From Tatumella saanichensis (GTDB lineage Bacteria; Pseudomonadota; Gammaproteobacteria; Enterobacterales; Enterobacteriaceae): a stretch of DNA of 64,000 nucleotides. Shown here piece by piece: positions 35,805-46,304 of this stretch. The notes under the pieces are model-generated. The model was not told where the DNA came from. It saw only the letters and a program-made list of their open reading frames with translations, and searched no databases. The stretch is taken from positions 1 through 64,000 of the forward strand of contig NZ_ATMI01000012.1 in NCBI RefSeq assembly GCF_000439375.1. The letters run 5' to 3'. The translations under genes were made by a program, and so were the position numbers. Positions within the stretch are counted from its first letter, which is position 1, and each line of letters opens with the position of its first letter.

Positions 35805-36758
35805 TCAAGCGTCGGCGATTATATCGGTTCGCGGTTTCGTCGGGCGAGCGTAGTTAATGGCGATAGCAATGGCAATCAGCGCGCAGCCAGCAATTAGTCT
35901 CAACAGCGGCACATCATTGCCCCATAACAGCATATTGATAATCAAGCCGACCGGAACGTGCAATTCGTTGAAAATCGATAGCGTCGCAACAGATACTAAG
36001 GTACTGCCTTTTGCCAACCAATAGCTGCCCAACGCGGTAGCGACCACACTGAGATAAATCAACACAGTCCACTGTACATCATTCTGCGGCAGGTGTCCTT
36101 GTTGACCGAAGAAGTAATAGAGCGGCGCAGTGATCACCAGGGCCCCCAGGAAAAAGTGACCAAACAGCCTTGGCAACGCCACTTCCGGTTTGTATTTCAG
36201 CAGCAGGCGACGACAGAGTACTTGGCCTGCGGCAAACGTCAGGTTTGCCAGCTGCAATAGCCAAAATCCTTTCCAGAAATGCCCCGTCAGTGGGTGGTAA
36301 TGAATAACGATCCCCCCAGAGACGGCAAATAGGGCTGCGATTAGTGTCCAAGGATTAAAGCGCCGCTCCAGTGCGTTATTCAGCAGACTGATATACAGGG
36401 GGGTCTGTGTGGTAAACAACAGCATTTCCGGTACGGTCAGCATAGTATAACTTTGATAAGAGAGTGCATAGGTGACACCAAACTGCAGGGCACCGGCAAG
36501 CCATAACCCGCCAATCAATCGTAAAGACAAATTGCGCCACACCATAAAAGGCACGAAGATCAGTGTACCGGCTAAGGTACGGAAAAAAACGGCAAAATAA
36601 CTGTCTACCTGACCCGCCAGAAAATGGCCGGTCAGGCTAAAGGAGGATCCCCACAGGAGTGTTACTATCGCAAGATACCACACAGATTTGTAAACCTTAT
36701 AAATGGAATTTGGTTTACGATTATAGTCAGGCGCTTCACCATGTAAAGCATTAGTCAT
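35805..36758 (-). CDS. DMT/EamA family transporter
   Basis: The 317-residue protein has ten hydrophobic segments in two EamA repeats (ATVTLLWGSSFSLTGHF-like start near residue 30, and QVLCRRLLLKY at the second repeat). LLWGSSF is the family hallmark. No clear ribosome-binding site precedes the ATG at 36758; an internal start nearer residue 20 is possible. It is divergent from the nitroreductase-ligase-thiolase operon across a 79-base gap, so it may export that operon's product; that link is inference. Confidence 0.85.
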   Translation of the reverse strand: MTNALHGEAPDYNRKPNSIYKVYKSVWYLAIVTLLWGSSFSLTGHFLAGQVDSYFAVFFRTLAGTLIFVPFMVWRNLSLRLIGGLWLAGALQFGVTYALSYQSYTMLTVPEMLLFTTQTPLYISLLNNALERRFNPWTLIAALFAVSGGIVIHYHPLTGHFWKGFWLLQLANLTFAAGQVLCRRLLLKYKPEVALPRLFGHFFLGALVITAPLYYFFGQQGHLPQNDVQWTVLIYLSVVATALGSYWLAKGSTLVSVATLSIFNELHVPVGLIINMLLWGNDVPLLRLIAGCALIAIAIAINYARPTKPRTDIIADA

Positions 36759-36837
36759 ATTTTTAGTTTACAGGTATACTTATCTTCTGCTTCTGACCGG
36801 AACTTCCCGAATTCTTTTCCTCTAGGTGGTACTCTTT

Positions 36838-37536
36838 ATGTCTTTTTCGCTGAAAGAATTACTCAATCAGCGGCATTCCTGCCGAGCCTTTCTTCCAACG
36901 CCGGTACCCCGTGAAGATATCGAAACACTGCTTAATGCTGCCCGCCGTGCACCCAGTGGGGCGAATCTTCAGCCGGGGATGTTTCATGTCTACACTGGTC
37001 ACCCTTTACGGCAATTGACCGAGGAACTCTCACGCTATAGTGAGACCCATCCTGCGGAGCCATTACAATACGACTATTTCCCGCAACCGATGCCGCAGTT
37101 CCTTAAACAGCGTCAGCGCGAGGCCGGTTATGCTCTTTATCAGGCGCTAGGGATCGAAAAGCGTGATATCGCCGGTCGCCGTCGTCAGTTTTCGGCCAAT
37201 TATAGGTTCTTTGATGCGCCTGTGGGGATAGTGGTGACTATTAATAACGATATGGGAGCCGGTTGTTATATGGATCTGGGGATGTCGCTGATGAGTCTGT
37301 TCCTAGCGGCGACCGAACTTGGCTATGGGAGTTGTGGGATTGGCGCGTTGGCTAACTATGGCCAATATGTCCACCAATACCTCGAACTGCCGAACCATCA
37401 GCAAGTAGTATGTGGGATCGCACTGGGAAGACCAAAAAGCGATGCGCCGGTTAACGGTTTCCGTACACAGAGAGAGCCGTTAGATAATTTTGCCAGACTT
37501 CACGGCTTCGATAACCCGCAGGAGGAACAGGCATGA
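36838..37536 (+). CDS. Nitroreductase family oxidoreductase
   Basis: Start ATG at 36838 (MSFSLKELLNQRHSCRAFLPTPVPREDIETLLNAARRAPSGANLQPG), after AGGTGG; 232 residues. RHSCRAF and RRAPSGANLQPG are the FMN-binding motifs and GYGSCGIGALANYG is the second conserved segment. It reduces nitro, quinone or enone groups, or oxidises in reverse, using FMN and NAD(P)H. Its stop overlaps the next start in ATGA, so it is translationally coupled to the adenylate-forming enzyme. The coupling implies a dedicated substrate made by its partners. Confidence 0.9.
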   Translation: MSFSLKELLNQRHSCRAFLPTPVPREDIETLLNAARRAPSGANLQPGMFHVYTGHPLRQLTEELSRYSETHPAEPLQYDYFPQPMPQFLKQRQREAGYALYQALGIEKRDIAGRRRQFSANYRFFDAPVGIVVTINNDMGAGCYMDLGMSLMSLFLAATELGYGSCGIGALANYGQYVHQYLELPNHQQVVCGIALGRPKSDAPVNGFRTQREPLDNFARLHGFDNPQEEQA

Positions 37537-38678
37537 TTGAGTCGGTGATCCGTTTTCAAGGTCTCCCTCTGTCACAGGCACTGGGAGATATGGCTGATGG
37601 ACTGCGGCGGGTTGCTCAGGCTTGGCGGAGCGGACAGAGTTTTCGTGCGATTGCACAAGCTCCGTGGATTGAACTGCAACCTTCCAGTAATAATATTGAA
37701 TGTACCACCTGCGGAAGTAGTGGCGCTCCTAAAGTGATCCGTCGTAAGCGGGATTCTTGGCTACAGACGTTTGTACTTAATCAACGCTTATTTGGGTTGA
37801 ATCATCAAGATCGCAGCGCCATTTTTGGAGGTTTGAATCATTCACTGGCGCTTTACGGTCTCTGTGAATCGCTGTATTTGGGCATGGCAGTGAATATGCT
37901 CAGCGGCATGCGTCCTCGTTCGCAGGTCAGTGAGTTGCAGGCCGAGAAAATCTCTGTGTTGTATATCACTCCGACCCAATTACGATTGCTAACCGGTAGT
38001 GCAGAACAGTTACCGTCGGTACGGTTAATTCTCTGTGGTGGCGGCAAATTGGATCTCAAAACCCGTGAACGGGCAATGCGCGTCTGTCCGCAGGCGACCA
38101 TACATGAATTTTATGGTGCGTCAGAGACCAGCTTTATTACCCTTGCCGATGCTAGTACGCCTGAAGGATCGGTCGGACGGGCTTATCCGGGGGTGGATAT
38201 CGATATCCGTCACCCTCAGCAGGGAATTGGCGAGGTCTGGGTCAGAAGCCCTTATTTATTTAGCGGTTATGCTGTTGGCGGCAGTGACGAGACCCGCAGT
38301 GACGGCGATTTTATGACCGTCGGTGAACTTGGCTGGCTCGATGCACAGGGCTATCTGTGGCTAACGGGACGCCGCAGCCGTATGGTCACCATTGCAGATA
38401 AAAATGTATTTCCCGAGGCAGTCGAAATGCTGATCAGTCAACAACCCGCGGTTGGGCAGTGCGCGGTGCTTGCCATCAGTGATCCGCAACGTGGACATCG
38501 GCTGCATGCGTTTATACAGGGGGAGGCTGATCCGCAGTTGGAAAAGCAACTCCGACACGTGATCAGTCGTCAGCTCGGTCCAGAAATGGTGCCGAAATCA
38601 TTCAGTTATTTAACCGAGTTACCACTGCTGGCTGCAGGGAAAACCGATTTGTTCACCCTGGAGAAGTTACTCCCATGA
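37533..38678 (+). CDS. Adenylate-forming enzyme (acyl-CoA ligase type), short form
   Basis: A 381-residue ANL-superfamily enzyme. The AMP/ATP loop is TTCGSSGAPK (58-67), motif A5 is HEFYGASETSFIT, the A7/A8 region is ELGWLDAQGYLWLTGRRSRMVTIADKNVFPEAVE, and the C-terminal catalytic lysine is in LLAAGKTDLF (K370). It is about 100-150 residues shorter than ordinary acyl-CoA ligases at the N-terminus, starting close to the ATP loop. It should activate a carboxylic acid as an adenylate and pass it to CoA. It is coupled by ATGA overlaps to the nitroreductase before it and the thiolase after it. Confidence 0.88.
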   Translation: MIESVIRFQGLPLSQALGDMADGLRRVAQAWRSGQSFRAIAQAPWIELQPSSNNIECTTCGSSGAPKVIRRKRDSWLQTFVLNQRLFGLNHQDRSAIFGGLNHSLALYGLCESLYLGMAVNMLSGMRPRSQVSELQAEKISVLYITPTQLRLLTGSAEQLPSVRLILCGGGKLDLKTRERAMRVCPQATIHEFYGASETSFITLADASTPEGSVGRAYPGVDIDIRHPQQGIGEVWVRSPYLFSGYAVGGSDETRSDGDFMTVGELGWLDAQGYLWLTGRRSRMVTIADKNVFPEAVEMLISQQPAVGQCAVLAISDPQRGHRLHAFIQGEADPQLEKQLRHVISRQLGPEMVPKSFSYLTELPLLAAGKTDLFTLEKLLP

Positions 38679-39784
38679 GTGTTATCGCTGCTGCGTTACG
38701 TACTGCTGTGGTACCCCGCGGCGGGGCGTTCAGTTCCTTTCAGCCCTTCCAGTTGGCGGCGCCAGTAGTGACCGCTTTGTTGTCTAAGGCAGGGTTGCCT
38801 AGTCAACAGGTTGACCAATTGATTGTTGCCAATGCACTAGGGGCGGGGGGCAATCCCGCGCGGCTGGTGGCATTGGAAGCAGGGCTGGATCATCTCTCTG
38901 GCATCAGTATTGATACCCAGTGTGCGGGAGGCTTGGATGCGGTAGCCTTGGCCTGTGGGCTGGTGGATGCTGGTGCTGCTCAGGTGGTGATTGCCGGTGG
39001 CGCAGAAAGCTATTCCCGCCGGCCATTGCGTGCCGAAACCTTTACTGATCAGCGACCGCCACGCTTTTATACTCGTCCGGCGTTTACGCCTGATCCTGCC
39101 AGTGATGTGGATATGACTGAGGCCGCAGCGGTACTGGCCCACAAATTTGGTCTCAGTCGTGATAAGCAAGATGGCTATGCCATCGACAGCCACCACAAAG
39201 CATTGGCCGCTGAACCACGGCTGCGTCATGAAATCGTGCAGATCAATGACGTTATCGCCGACAGCTACCCACGCCGGCTAACGCCACGCCTGACGTCGCG
39301 CGTTGCAGAATTAGCGGAATCGGTCAGTGTAGTCGCCACTGCAGTGGAAGCCGATGGGGCCGCCTTTTGCTTGGTGTTGTCTGATGAACTTGCAAATACG
39401 CTGCAATGCTCGTTCGGCTTACGGATGCTGGGTTCACAGTCTCTCGGCGCAGATAGCCGCTTGCCAGGCTATGCCCCCGTTAAGGCAATTCAGCAGTTGT
39501 TCTCCCGTTTTCCTGACCTGAGCCCGGCAGACTGCCAAAGTGAAATGATGGAAGCCTATGCTAGCCAGGCGATGGTTTGTATCAGTGAGGGCGGCCTTGA
39601 TCCGTTAAAAGTGAATACTGGCGGCGGTGCGTTGGCCCGAGGCCATCCTATTGGGGCTTCTGGGGCCATCTTGTTATGCCGTTTATTTCATGAAATGCAG
39701 CATCACGGAACCCAGCATGGCCTCTGTGCTATCGCGGCCGCTGGTGGGCTTGGAGCCGCTATGCTATTACAACAGTGGCAGTGA
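38675..39784 (+). CDS. Thiolase family acyltransferase
   Basis: The 369-residue thiolase has both catalytic cysteines (C83 in [13 protein letters not shown]351 in [12 protein letters not shown]) and the active-site histidine H324 in [11 protein letters not shown], so it is probably active. It should condense or cleave acyl-CoA esters. It begins within the ATGA overlap with the ligase gene. It lacks other beta-oxidation genes nearby, which argues for a biosynthetic or specialised role in the three-gene operon. Confidence 0.9.
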   Translation: MSVIAAALRTAVVPRGGAFSSFQPFQLAAPVVTALLSKAGLPSQQVDQLIVANALGAGGNPARLVALEAGLDHLSGISIDTQCAGGLDAVALACGLVDAGAAQVVIAGGAESYSRRPLRAETFTDQRPPRFYTRPAFTPDPASDVDMTEAAAVLAHKFGLSRDKQDGYAIDSHHKALAAEPRLRHEIVQINDVIADSYPRRLTPRLTSRVAELAESVSVVATAVEADGAAFCLVLSDELANTLQCSFGLRMLGSQSLGADSRLPGYAPVKAIQQLFSRFPDLSPADCQSEMMEAYASQAMVCISEGGLDPLKVNTGGGALARGHPIGASGAILLCRLFHEMQHHGTQHGLCAIAAAGGLGAAMLLQQWQ

Positions 39785-40166
39785 TCAGTAACGTCTCATT
39801 CAGTGGCTAATTAATCAGTGATGTTTATCTATTATCCGCGATGTTGGGCCTTTATCACCCTAAGGATCTCGCTAATTTCATTAACTCTTAAGTGTTTCTG
39901 AACCTTTTAGCCGAAGCCAAGGGGGATAAGGGGTTTCGCCGATAATGCTATATCGGCAGTGCATCAAACTTTAGTTACCTTAAGGCTCACTCTTTTAGAT
40001 ACCTAAACTGGGATAACCTGATGATTTATCAGGTTATATCTCTATTTTTGTGATGTGAGTCAAACTATTGTATCTGTGTCAGAAAACGCATATATTAGCC
40101 GCGCTTTTTAAACCCCTTTTTAATCTGATTCAATTCGGCGTCCATTCGCCGGGTTGTGGGAGTGAT
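39785..40166. other. Intergenic region before dat with a hairpin
   Basis: No gene is seen in 382 bases. ATAACCTGAT-GATTT-ATCAGGTTAT (40013-40037) is a perfect 10-bp inverted repeat followed by ATCTCTATTTTTG. It may end the thiolase operon or act as an operator or attenuator for dat-ddc, whose start is 130 bases downstream. Confidence 0.5.
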
Positions 40167-41555
40167 ATGATGACGGATAAGGTCCGTATTAATACTTTGA
40201 ATGCTAATACAGTAAAGCAAAGCAATGAAACTCTGTTAACCAGACAGTCTCAGTTTGAATCCAACGTCAGAAGTTATCCAAGAAAGCTGCCGCTGGCGAT
40301 TGCCAAAGCGAAAGGCGCATGGATCACCGATGTTGATGGCAACGAGTATCTAGACTGCCTGGCAGGTGCCGGTACTTTGGCACTTGGTCATAATCATCCT
40401 GAAGTGCTTGAAAGCATCCAGAGTGTTATCAGTAGTGGCCTGCCGTTACATACACTTGACCTGACAACTCCTTTAAAAGATGAGTTCTCAGAATACCTGT
40501 TATCTTTACTGCCTGGTGAAGGTAAAGACTATTGCCTGCAGTTTACCGGTCCATCCGGCGCCGATGCGGTTGAAGCGGCACTGAAACTGGCGAAAAAGGC
40601 GACTGGTCGCAGCGGTATCATCAGTTTCTCTGGCGGTTATCACGGTATGACCCATGGCGCGCTCTCTGTAACCGCGAACCTGTCACCAAAAGAAGCGGTC
40701 GACAACCTGATGCCAGAAGTCCAGTTTATGCCTTATCCGCACCTGTATCGCTGCCCGTTTGGCATCGGCGGTGAAGCTGGAACGAAGGCCATTTCCCATT
40801 ACTTCGAAAACCTGATCAACGATGTTGAAAGCGGCGTGCGTAAGCCAGCGGCGGTGATCCTTGAAGCAGTTCAGGGTGAAGGTGGGGTTAACCCAGCACC
40901 GGTTGAGTTCTTACAACGTCTGCGTAAAGTAACTGAAGAAAACGGTATTCTGCTGATCCTAGACGAAGTTCAGGCCGGCTTTGCCCGTACCGGTAAATTC
41001 TTTGCCTTTGAGCATGCCGGGATTGAGCCAGACATCATCGTGATGTCTAAAGCCGTCGGTGGCAGCCTGCCATTAGCGGTATTGGGTATTAAGAAACCGA
41101 TTGATGTATGGTCTCCTGGTCACCACACTGGTACCTTCCGTGGCAACCAGATGGCGATGGCCACCGGTCTGACCACACTGAAGATCCTCAAAGAAGAGAA
41201 CATCGCGGATAAAGTGGCTGAGCAGGGGACTTGGTTAACCGGCGAACTGAACGCGCTGAAAAAACGCTTCCCAGTGATCGGTCAGGTTCGTGGTCCAGGT
41301 CTGATGATTGGTATCGAAATTGTTGACCCCGCTAAAGCTCAGGATGCGATGGGTTGCTACCCAGCAGACGGTGAGCTGGCAGCGCTGTTACAGAAAAAAT
41401 GCTTTGATAACAAGCTGATCCTGGAGCGTGGCGGCCGTAACGGTTGTGTGCTGCGTCTGCTGCCATCTCTGCTGATTTCTCAGGATGAACTGAAGGCTTT
41501 CCTGCAGAAATTTGAACAGGCGATGCTGGATGCTGGCATTACGCCAGTCGCATAA
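40167..41555 (+). CDS. dat: Diaminobutyrate-2-oxoglutarate aminotransferase
   Basis: Start at the ATG pair 40167/40170 ([24 protein letters not shown]) behind GGGAG; 462 residues. It is a class III PLP aminotransferase: [79 protein letters not shown] with the PLP lysine at K295. It makes L-2,4-diaminobutyrate from aspartate semialdehyde and glutamate. It lies 11 bases before ddc, forming the 1,3-diaminopropane pathway. Confidence 0.93.
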   Translation: MMTDKVRINTLNANTVKQSNETLLTRQSQFESNVRSYPRKLPLAIAKAKGAWITDVDGNEYLDCLAGAGTLALGHNHPEVLESIQSVISSGLPLHTLDLTTPLKDEFSEYLLSLLPGEGKDYCLQFTGPSGADAVEAALKLAKKATGRSGIISFSGGYHGMTHGALSVTANLSPKEAVDNLMPEVQFMPYPHLYRCPFGIGGEAGTKAISHYFENLINDVESGVRKPAAVILEAVQGEGGVNPAPVEFLQRLRKVTEENGILLILDEVQAGFARTGKFFAFEHAGIEPDIIVMSKAVGGSLPLAVLGIKKPIDVWSPGHHTGTFRGNQMAMATGLTTLKILKEENIADKVAEQGTWLTGELNALKKRFPVIGQVRGPGLMIGIEIVDPAKAQDAMGCYPADGELAALLQKKCFDNKLILERGGRNGCVLRLLPSLLISQDELKAFLQKFEQAMLDAGITPVA

Positions 41556-41566
41556 CGGAGTCCGTG

Positions 41567-43027
41567 ATGTCTGATATTAATCCGATCCTTTCCGGATCGG
41601 CTGAAAGTATTGCCGCCTACAAGGCGGCCATTGAACAGAGTTCAGCGGCCGTCGCAGAATGGCTGCAGCAGCCAGAAATGTATCAAGGGCGTACCGTTCA
41701 GGAACTGCATGAGCGCATCGAACTGAACTTCACCCGTCAGGGATTAGGTAACGAAGCGGCGATTGGCCGTGCAGTTGAGTATTTCCTGAAAGACAGCCTG
41801 TCTGTGCATCATCCACAATGTGTGGCGCACCTGCATTGCCCGAGCCTGGTCATTAGCCAAGCTGCGGAAGTGCTGATCAATGCCACTAACCAGAGCATGG
41901 ATTCCTGGGACCAGAGCCCGTCAGCCACGATGATGGAGATCCGTCTTATCGAGTGGCTGCGTACTCAGGCTGGATTCCCAGCCGGTGATGCCGGCGTATT
42001 CACCAGTGGTGGTACCCAGAGTAACCTGATGGGCTTAATGCTGGCGCGTGATGCTTTCTTCGCTCGTGATGGTCACTCTGTTCAGCAGCAAGGTCTGACC
42101 GGTGATCTGAGTAAGGTGAAAGTCTTCTGTTCTGAGCATGCGCATTTCTCAGTACAGAAAAACATGGCACTGATGGGGCTGGGTTACCGTTCCGTCACGC
42201 TAGTGAAGACCGATGCGGTGAACCGCATGGATATCAATGATTTCAAGCTGAAGCTGGAACAAGCACAAGCTAATGGTGAGAAGGTGATGGCAATTGTTGC
42301 CACTGCCGGTACCACCGATGCTGGCGCCATTGACCCGTTAAGCGAGATTGCCGACCTGGCTGCCCAACACAATATCTGGGTACATGTGGATGCGGCTTGG
42401 GGCGGAGCACTGCTGCTGTCTCAGAAATACCGTCATTACCTGAATGGCTTAGAGAAAGTGGATTCAGTCACCTTGGACTTCCATAAGCAATTCTTCCAGA
42501 CCATCAGCTGTGGTGCCTTTATCCTGAAAGATGCCCGCCATTATGAGCTGATGCGCTACCAAGCGGCTTACCTGAACTCTGACTTTGATGAAGAGCAGGG
42601 CGTGCCTAACTTGGTGTCGAAATCATTGCAGACAACCCGTCGTTTCGATGCATTGAAGCTGTGGATGGGTCTGGAAGCACTGGGTCAGGACAAATATGCC
42701 GAGATCATCGATAACGGTATTACCCTGGCACAGCAGGTCGGCGACTACGTCAGTGGGCAAAGTGACCTGCAGTTGGTGATGCAGCCACAACTTGCTAGCG
42801 TACTGTTCCGTTATACGCCGGACTCGTTGCGCGAAGGGGACTTAGCACTGCTTAACCAGAAAATCGGTGATGCGCTGCTGGCTTCTGGTGCGGCCAATGT
42901 GGGCGTTACCGAAGCAGATGGCGTGACCTGTTTGAAGCTAACGCTGTTAAACCCAGTTGTGACTTTAGACGATGTGAAGACATTGCTAACCAGTGTCTGT
43001 CAGACCGGGCAACAGCTAAACGCCTGA
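41567..43027 (+). CDS. ddc: L-2,4-diaminobutyrate decarboxylase
   Basis: Start ATG at 41567, six bases after GGAG; 486 residues. A group II PLP decarboxylase: VFTSGGTQSNLMGLMLARDAF, HVDAAWGGALLLSQKYRHYLNGLEKVDSVTLDFHKQFFQ with the PLP lysine at K307. It converts 2,4-diaminobutyrate to 1,3-diaminopropane. It forms a two-gene operon with dat and a terminator follows. Diaminopropane may serve as a polyamine or feed a siderophore-like product; no siderophore gene is in the window. Confidence 0.93.
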   Translation: MSDINPILSGSAESIAAYKAAIEQSSAAVAEWLQQPEMYQGRTVQELHERIELNFTRQGLGNEAAIGRAVEYFLKDSLSVHHPQCVAHLHCPSLVISQAAEVLINATNQSMDSWDQSPSATMMEIRLIEWLRTQAGFPAGDAGVFTSGGTQSNLMGLMLARDAFFARDGHSVQQQGLTGDLSKVKVFCSEHAHFSVQKNMALMGLGYRSVTLVKTDAVNRMDINDFKLKLEQAQANGEKVMAIVATAGTTDAGAIDPLSEIADLAAQHNIWVHVDAAWGGALLLSQKYRHYLNGLEKVDSVTLDFHKQFFQTISCGAFILKDARHYELMRYQAAYLNSDFDEEQGVPNLVSKSLQTTRRFDALKLWMGLEALGQDKYAEIIDNGITLAQQVGDYVSGQSDLQLVMQPQLASVLFRYTPDSLREGDLALLNQKIGDALLASGAANVGVTEADGVTCLKLTLLNPVVTLDDVKTLLTSVCQTGQQLNA

Positions 43028-43041
43028 TCAACTCCTGATAA

Positions 43042-43070
43042 AGCCGTTACCTTAGGGTAGCGGTTTTTTT
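43042..43070 (+). terminator. Terminator after ddc
   Basis: AGCCGTTACC (43042-43051) pairs, with G-T wobbles, to GGTAGCGGTT, followed by TTTTTT. It closes the dat-ddc operon. Confidence 0.85.
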
Positions 43071-43210
43071 ATATCATTAATTAGTTACAACATACAATGA
43101 GTTTACATCCATACGGTATGGTATGCCGCATACAGATAAAACAAAAGGTTAAGCTCAACGCTGCCAAAATAATGCTAGGTAGGTAACAATAGGCAGGTTG
43201 GATGATGTGA

Positions 43211-43390
43211 GGACACAAGTCCCACCTTTCTCTTATTAACGAAGGGGCTCTCAATGGTATCAGGATATACCTGAGAGGGGACGATTATAGGGACTTCTCC
43301 GCGACCTATCACATCTATGGCATAACAGGCTTTTATGAACACTCCACCAGTGTCAACATAGATGGCTACATCCTTTATGATGAAGATTAA
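43211..43390 (+). pseudogene. C-terminal remnant of an unidentified small protein
   Basis: A plus-strand frame without a start codon reads GHKSHLSLINEGALNGIRIYLRGDD, then YRDFSATYHIYGITGFYEHSTSVNIDGYILYDED and a TAA at 43388-43390. It has the look of a well-folded beta-rich C-terminus and not random sequence. A TGA lies directly upstream, so the gene is truncated or frameshifted. I do not recognise the family. The IS copy inserted four bases after its stop. Confidence 0.45.
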
Positions 43391-43402
43391 GGATTGTAGT
43401 GG

Positions 43403-44259
<857 letters not shown>

Positions 44260-44263
44260 TCAA

Positions 44264-44488
44264 CTAATGAGAATTGTTCAGGGAGTCCGACATCAAGAGC
44301 ACGGGTGAAGCTATGGGTGATTTACCCGCTCGCTCTTCTTTGAATTGTCGAACCCATTTGTCCATCGTGGATTTACCGACATTCATCGCAGTGGCAGCGG
44401 CGGCAATGCTGTAGTGCTGGTCGAGTACAAGCTGGGCAGCTTGGAGGCAAAACACGGGGCTAAAATTGCGTCTGTTACGTCCGGTCAT
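44264..44488 (-). pseudogene. IS3-family transposase OrfA, internally deleted (copy 1)
   Basis: [58 protein letters not shown] is the helix-turn-helix half. It then jumps to [11 protein letters not shown], missing the leucine-zipper-like segment still present in copy 2. Confidence 0.85.
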
Positions 44489-44582
44489 AATGTCACCTGT
44501 TTTGGCTATGAGGTGATGATATCACCTCTATTCAGGTGGCCAAATTCACTATGCCACTACAGATCGACTTATACGGAAGGTA

Positions 44583-44952
44583 ATGTCATCTATAGAAATT
44601 CATGGGACAATCGTTGTTGTGCCTGATGAAATAGAGGGGCAGAGGAGAGAGGAGATCAAATGCTCTTAACTTCAAATCTGCGACCGTTGCAAAAAGAGGG
44701 TATGAGTATAGCGCCCAGTTTCCTATTACAGAACATGGCGATACATCGTTTTATTAAGCGAATTATGACGTTATAGAATATTTTCGCGGGAGTTCGGCAG
44801 CCCAAAATATCCGGATTGCCAACTTTTATCTGCAATCTACTAGATAGAATTACGTTATAAAAGCGACGGAAGGGCTGACACAGGGTATTAAAGACAGTGT
44901 CATTAAAGTGCCAGAAAGCACTGCAACTTTGCGTCGAAAAATAGGGTTTTGA
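44583..44952 (+). pseudogene. Decayed small gene, unidentified
   Basis: An ATG at 44583 behind GGAAGGT starts MSSIEIHGTIVVVPDEIEGQRREEIK. After a frameshift near 44660 the frame continues ALNFKSATVAKRGYEYSAQFPITEHGDTSFY (TAA) ANYDVIEYFRGSSAAQNIRIANFYLQSTR (TAG) NYVIKATEGLTQGIKDSVIKVPESTATLRRKIGF and a TGA. The pieces read as one protein of about 120 residues with two nonsense codons and a frameshift. Without the IS it would start about 22 bases after the 43211-43390 remnant, so the two formed a gene pair. Function unknown. Confidence 0.55.
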
Positions 44953-45246
44953 TAATTTCCCCACAGATTTTAAGGTAGACGTGGTGTTCACCTGTACTTC
45001 TCAACGTATTATCAGCAGGCAACTTTAATGCACTATATTAGTTACATCATACAATATACAATTAATTAATCTTGTAACGATGCCTTATTTTAGTCAGACA
45101 GAAACTTAGAAGTTAGTGCAACTTAAAACAGGCTAAACAATAAAACGTCATAGCTTCCTCTAAAGAGATGCTAACATTTTCGTGCTGGCAAAGCCTGATA
45201 TTTCATCAATACTTATAATAGACATAGGGTTAACAGGAGGTCGGCA
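44953..45246. other. A+T-rich intergenic region
   Basis: Nothing recognisable is seen here apart from the promoter region of the esterase gene; AGGAGG lies at its end. Confidence 0.5.
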
Positions 45247-46236
45247 TTGTCGTCACAACACATTGATTTTAAGAATGAATCCTCTTTTCCTGGTGATACC
45301 TGTGGCGCTCAACGTATTCAGGTGTCGCTCAGCAGAGGGCAGATAGATTATCTCGGTAATATCATTTATCGCCAAGTAAAAAGCCTGCGTACGGTTACGC
45401 AATTAGCTCTATCAATGCTGGTCCCGCGAAACAATGATCTTAAACCTGCAATTCTTTATTTTCCTGGCGGAGGGTTCACTAGTGCCGAGCATAATAAGTT
45501 TATTGAGATGCGGATGGCCTTAGCAGAAGCCGGTTTTGTCGTCGCCGCTGCGGAATACAGCACCTTGCCACAATGTTTTCCTGCACCACTGGCAGATGCT
45601 CGAGAGGCTGTGAGTTTCTTGAGAATGCATGCAGGAGAGTATGGTATTGACCCAGAAAGGATAGGGGTGCTGGGCGATTCTGCCGGAGGCTGGTTAGCAC
45701 AGCTATTGGGTACCACCGCACAACAGCACAGTCTGGCAGATAGCCTAGCCACCGATTATCAGGTACAAGCCGTAGTGTCATTGTATGGAATTTCTGATCT
45801 ATTGACTATCGGCGAAGGTTTTTCTTCAAAAGTTCAGCAAGTGCATGCGTCACCGGCAGCCACGGAAGCGTTATTAATCAATGGACCTGCATTTGCCCAT
45901 TTCCCTGGGGCGGCAGTAACCGAGTCTGTCAGCAAGGCCCAACAAGCCAGCCCGTTAACGCATGTTTCGGGTAACGAGCCGCCATTCCTAATTATGCACG
46001 GGAGCGCTGATACGTTGGTTTCACCACAACAAAGCGCCCGTCTTTATCAAGCGTTACGAATAGCAGGCCGCCAGGTTGACTATTTTCTGGTTGAGGGAGC
46101 AGAACATGGTGATCTTCACTGGTATCAGCCACAAATTATCCAGCAGATTTGCCAGTGGTTTGAACGATCGCTTGGTCGCCCTAAGTCGGCAGAACAGAAT
46201 CATCAGCCTGATGCCGATACAAATACAAATCTGTAA
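45247..46236 (+). CDS. Alpha/beta hydrolase (BD-FAE/acetyl-esterase type)
   Basis: The start is TTG at 45247, placed by a perfect AGGAGG seven bases upstream; no ATG fits. 329 residues. The HGGG-like oxyanion motif is YFPGGGFTSAEHNKF, the nucleophile is in GVLGDSAGGWLAQL, the acid in LIMHGSADTLVSPQQSA and the histidine in EGAEHGDLHW. Members cut acyl or feruloyl esters. It is followed by a ketopantoate-reductase-like gene about 70 bases later and may be co-transcribed. Substrate unknown. Confidence 0.85.
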   Translation: MSSQHIDFKNESSFPGDTCGAQRIQVSLSRGQIDYLGNIIYRQVKSLRTVTQLALSMLVPRNNDLKPAILYFPGGGFTSAEHNKFIEMRMALAEAGFVVAAAEYSTLPQCFPAPLADAREAVSFLRMHAGEYGIDPERIGVLGDSAGGWLAQLLGTTAQQHSLADSLATDYQVQAVVSLYGISDLLTIGEGFSSKVQQVHASPAATEALLINGPAFAHFPGAAVTESVSKAQQASPLTHVSGNEPPFLIMHGSADTLVSPQQSARLYQALRIAGRQVDYFLVEGAEHGDLHWYQPQIIQQICQWFERSLGRPKSAEQNHQPDADTNTNL

Positions 46237-46304
46237 ATAGGCGAGGGCAGTGAAGCAGGAAACTCTTTAAATACAGCAAATTTCATCATAAAGGAGGCTG
46301 TCTA

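Noticed and set aside
44656..44991. 111-residue minus-strand open frame
   Set aside because: It has no ribosome-binding site or recognisable features, and the opposite strand carries a better protein-like decayed gene over the same bases.
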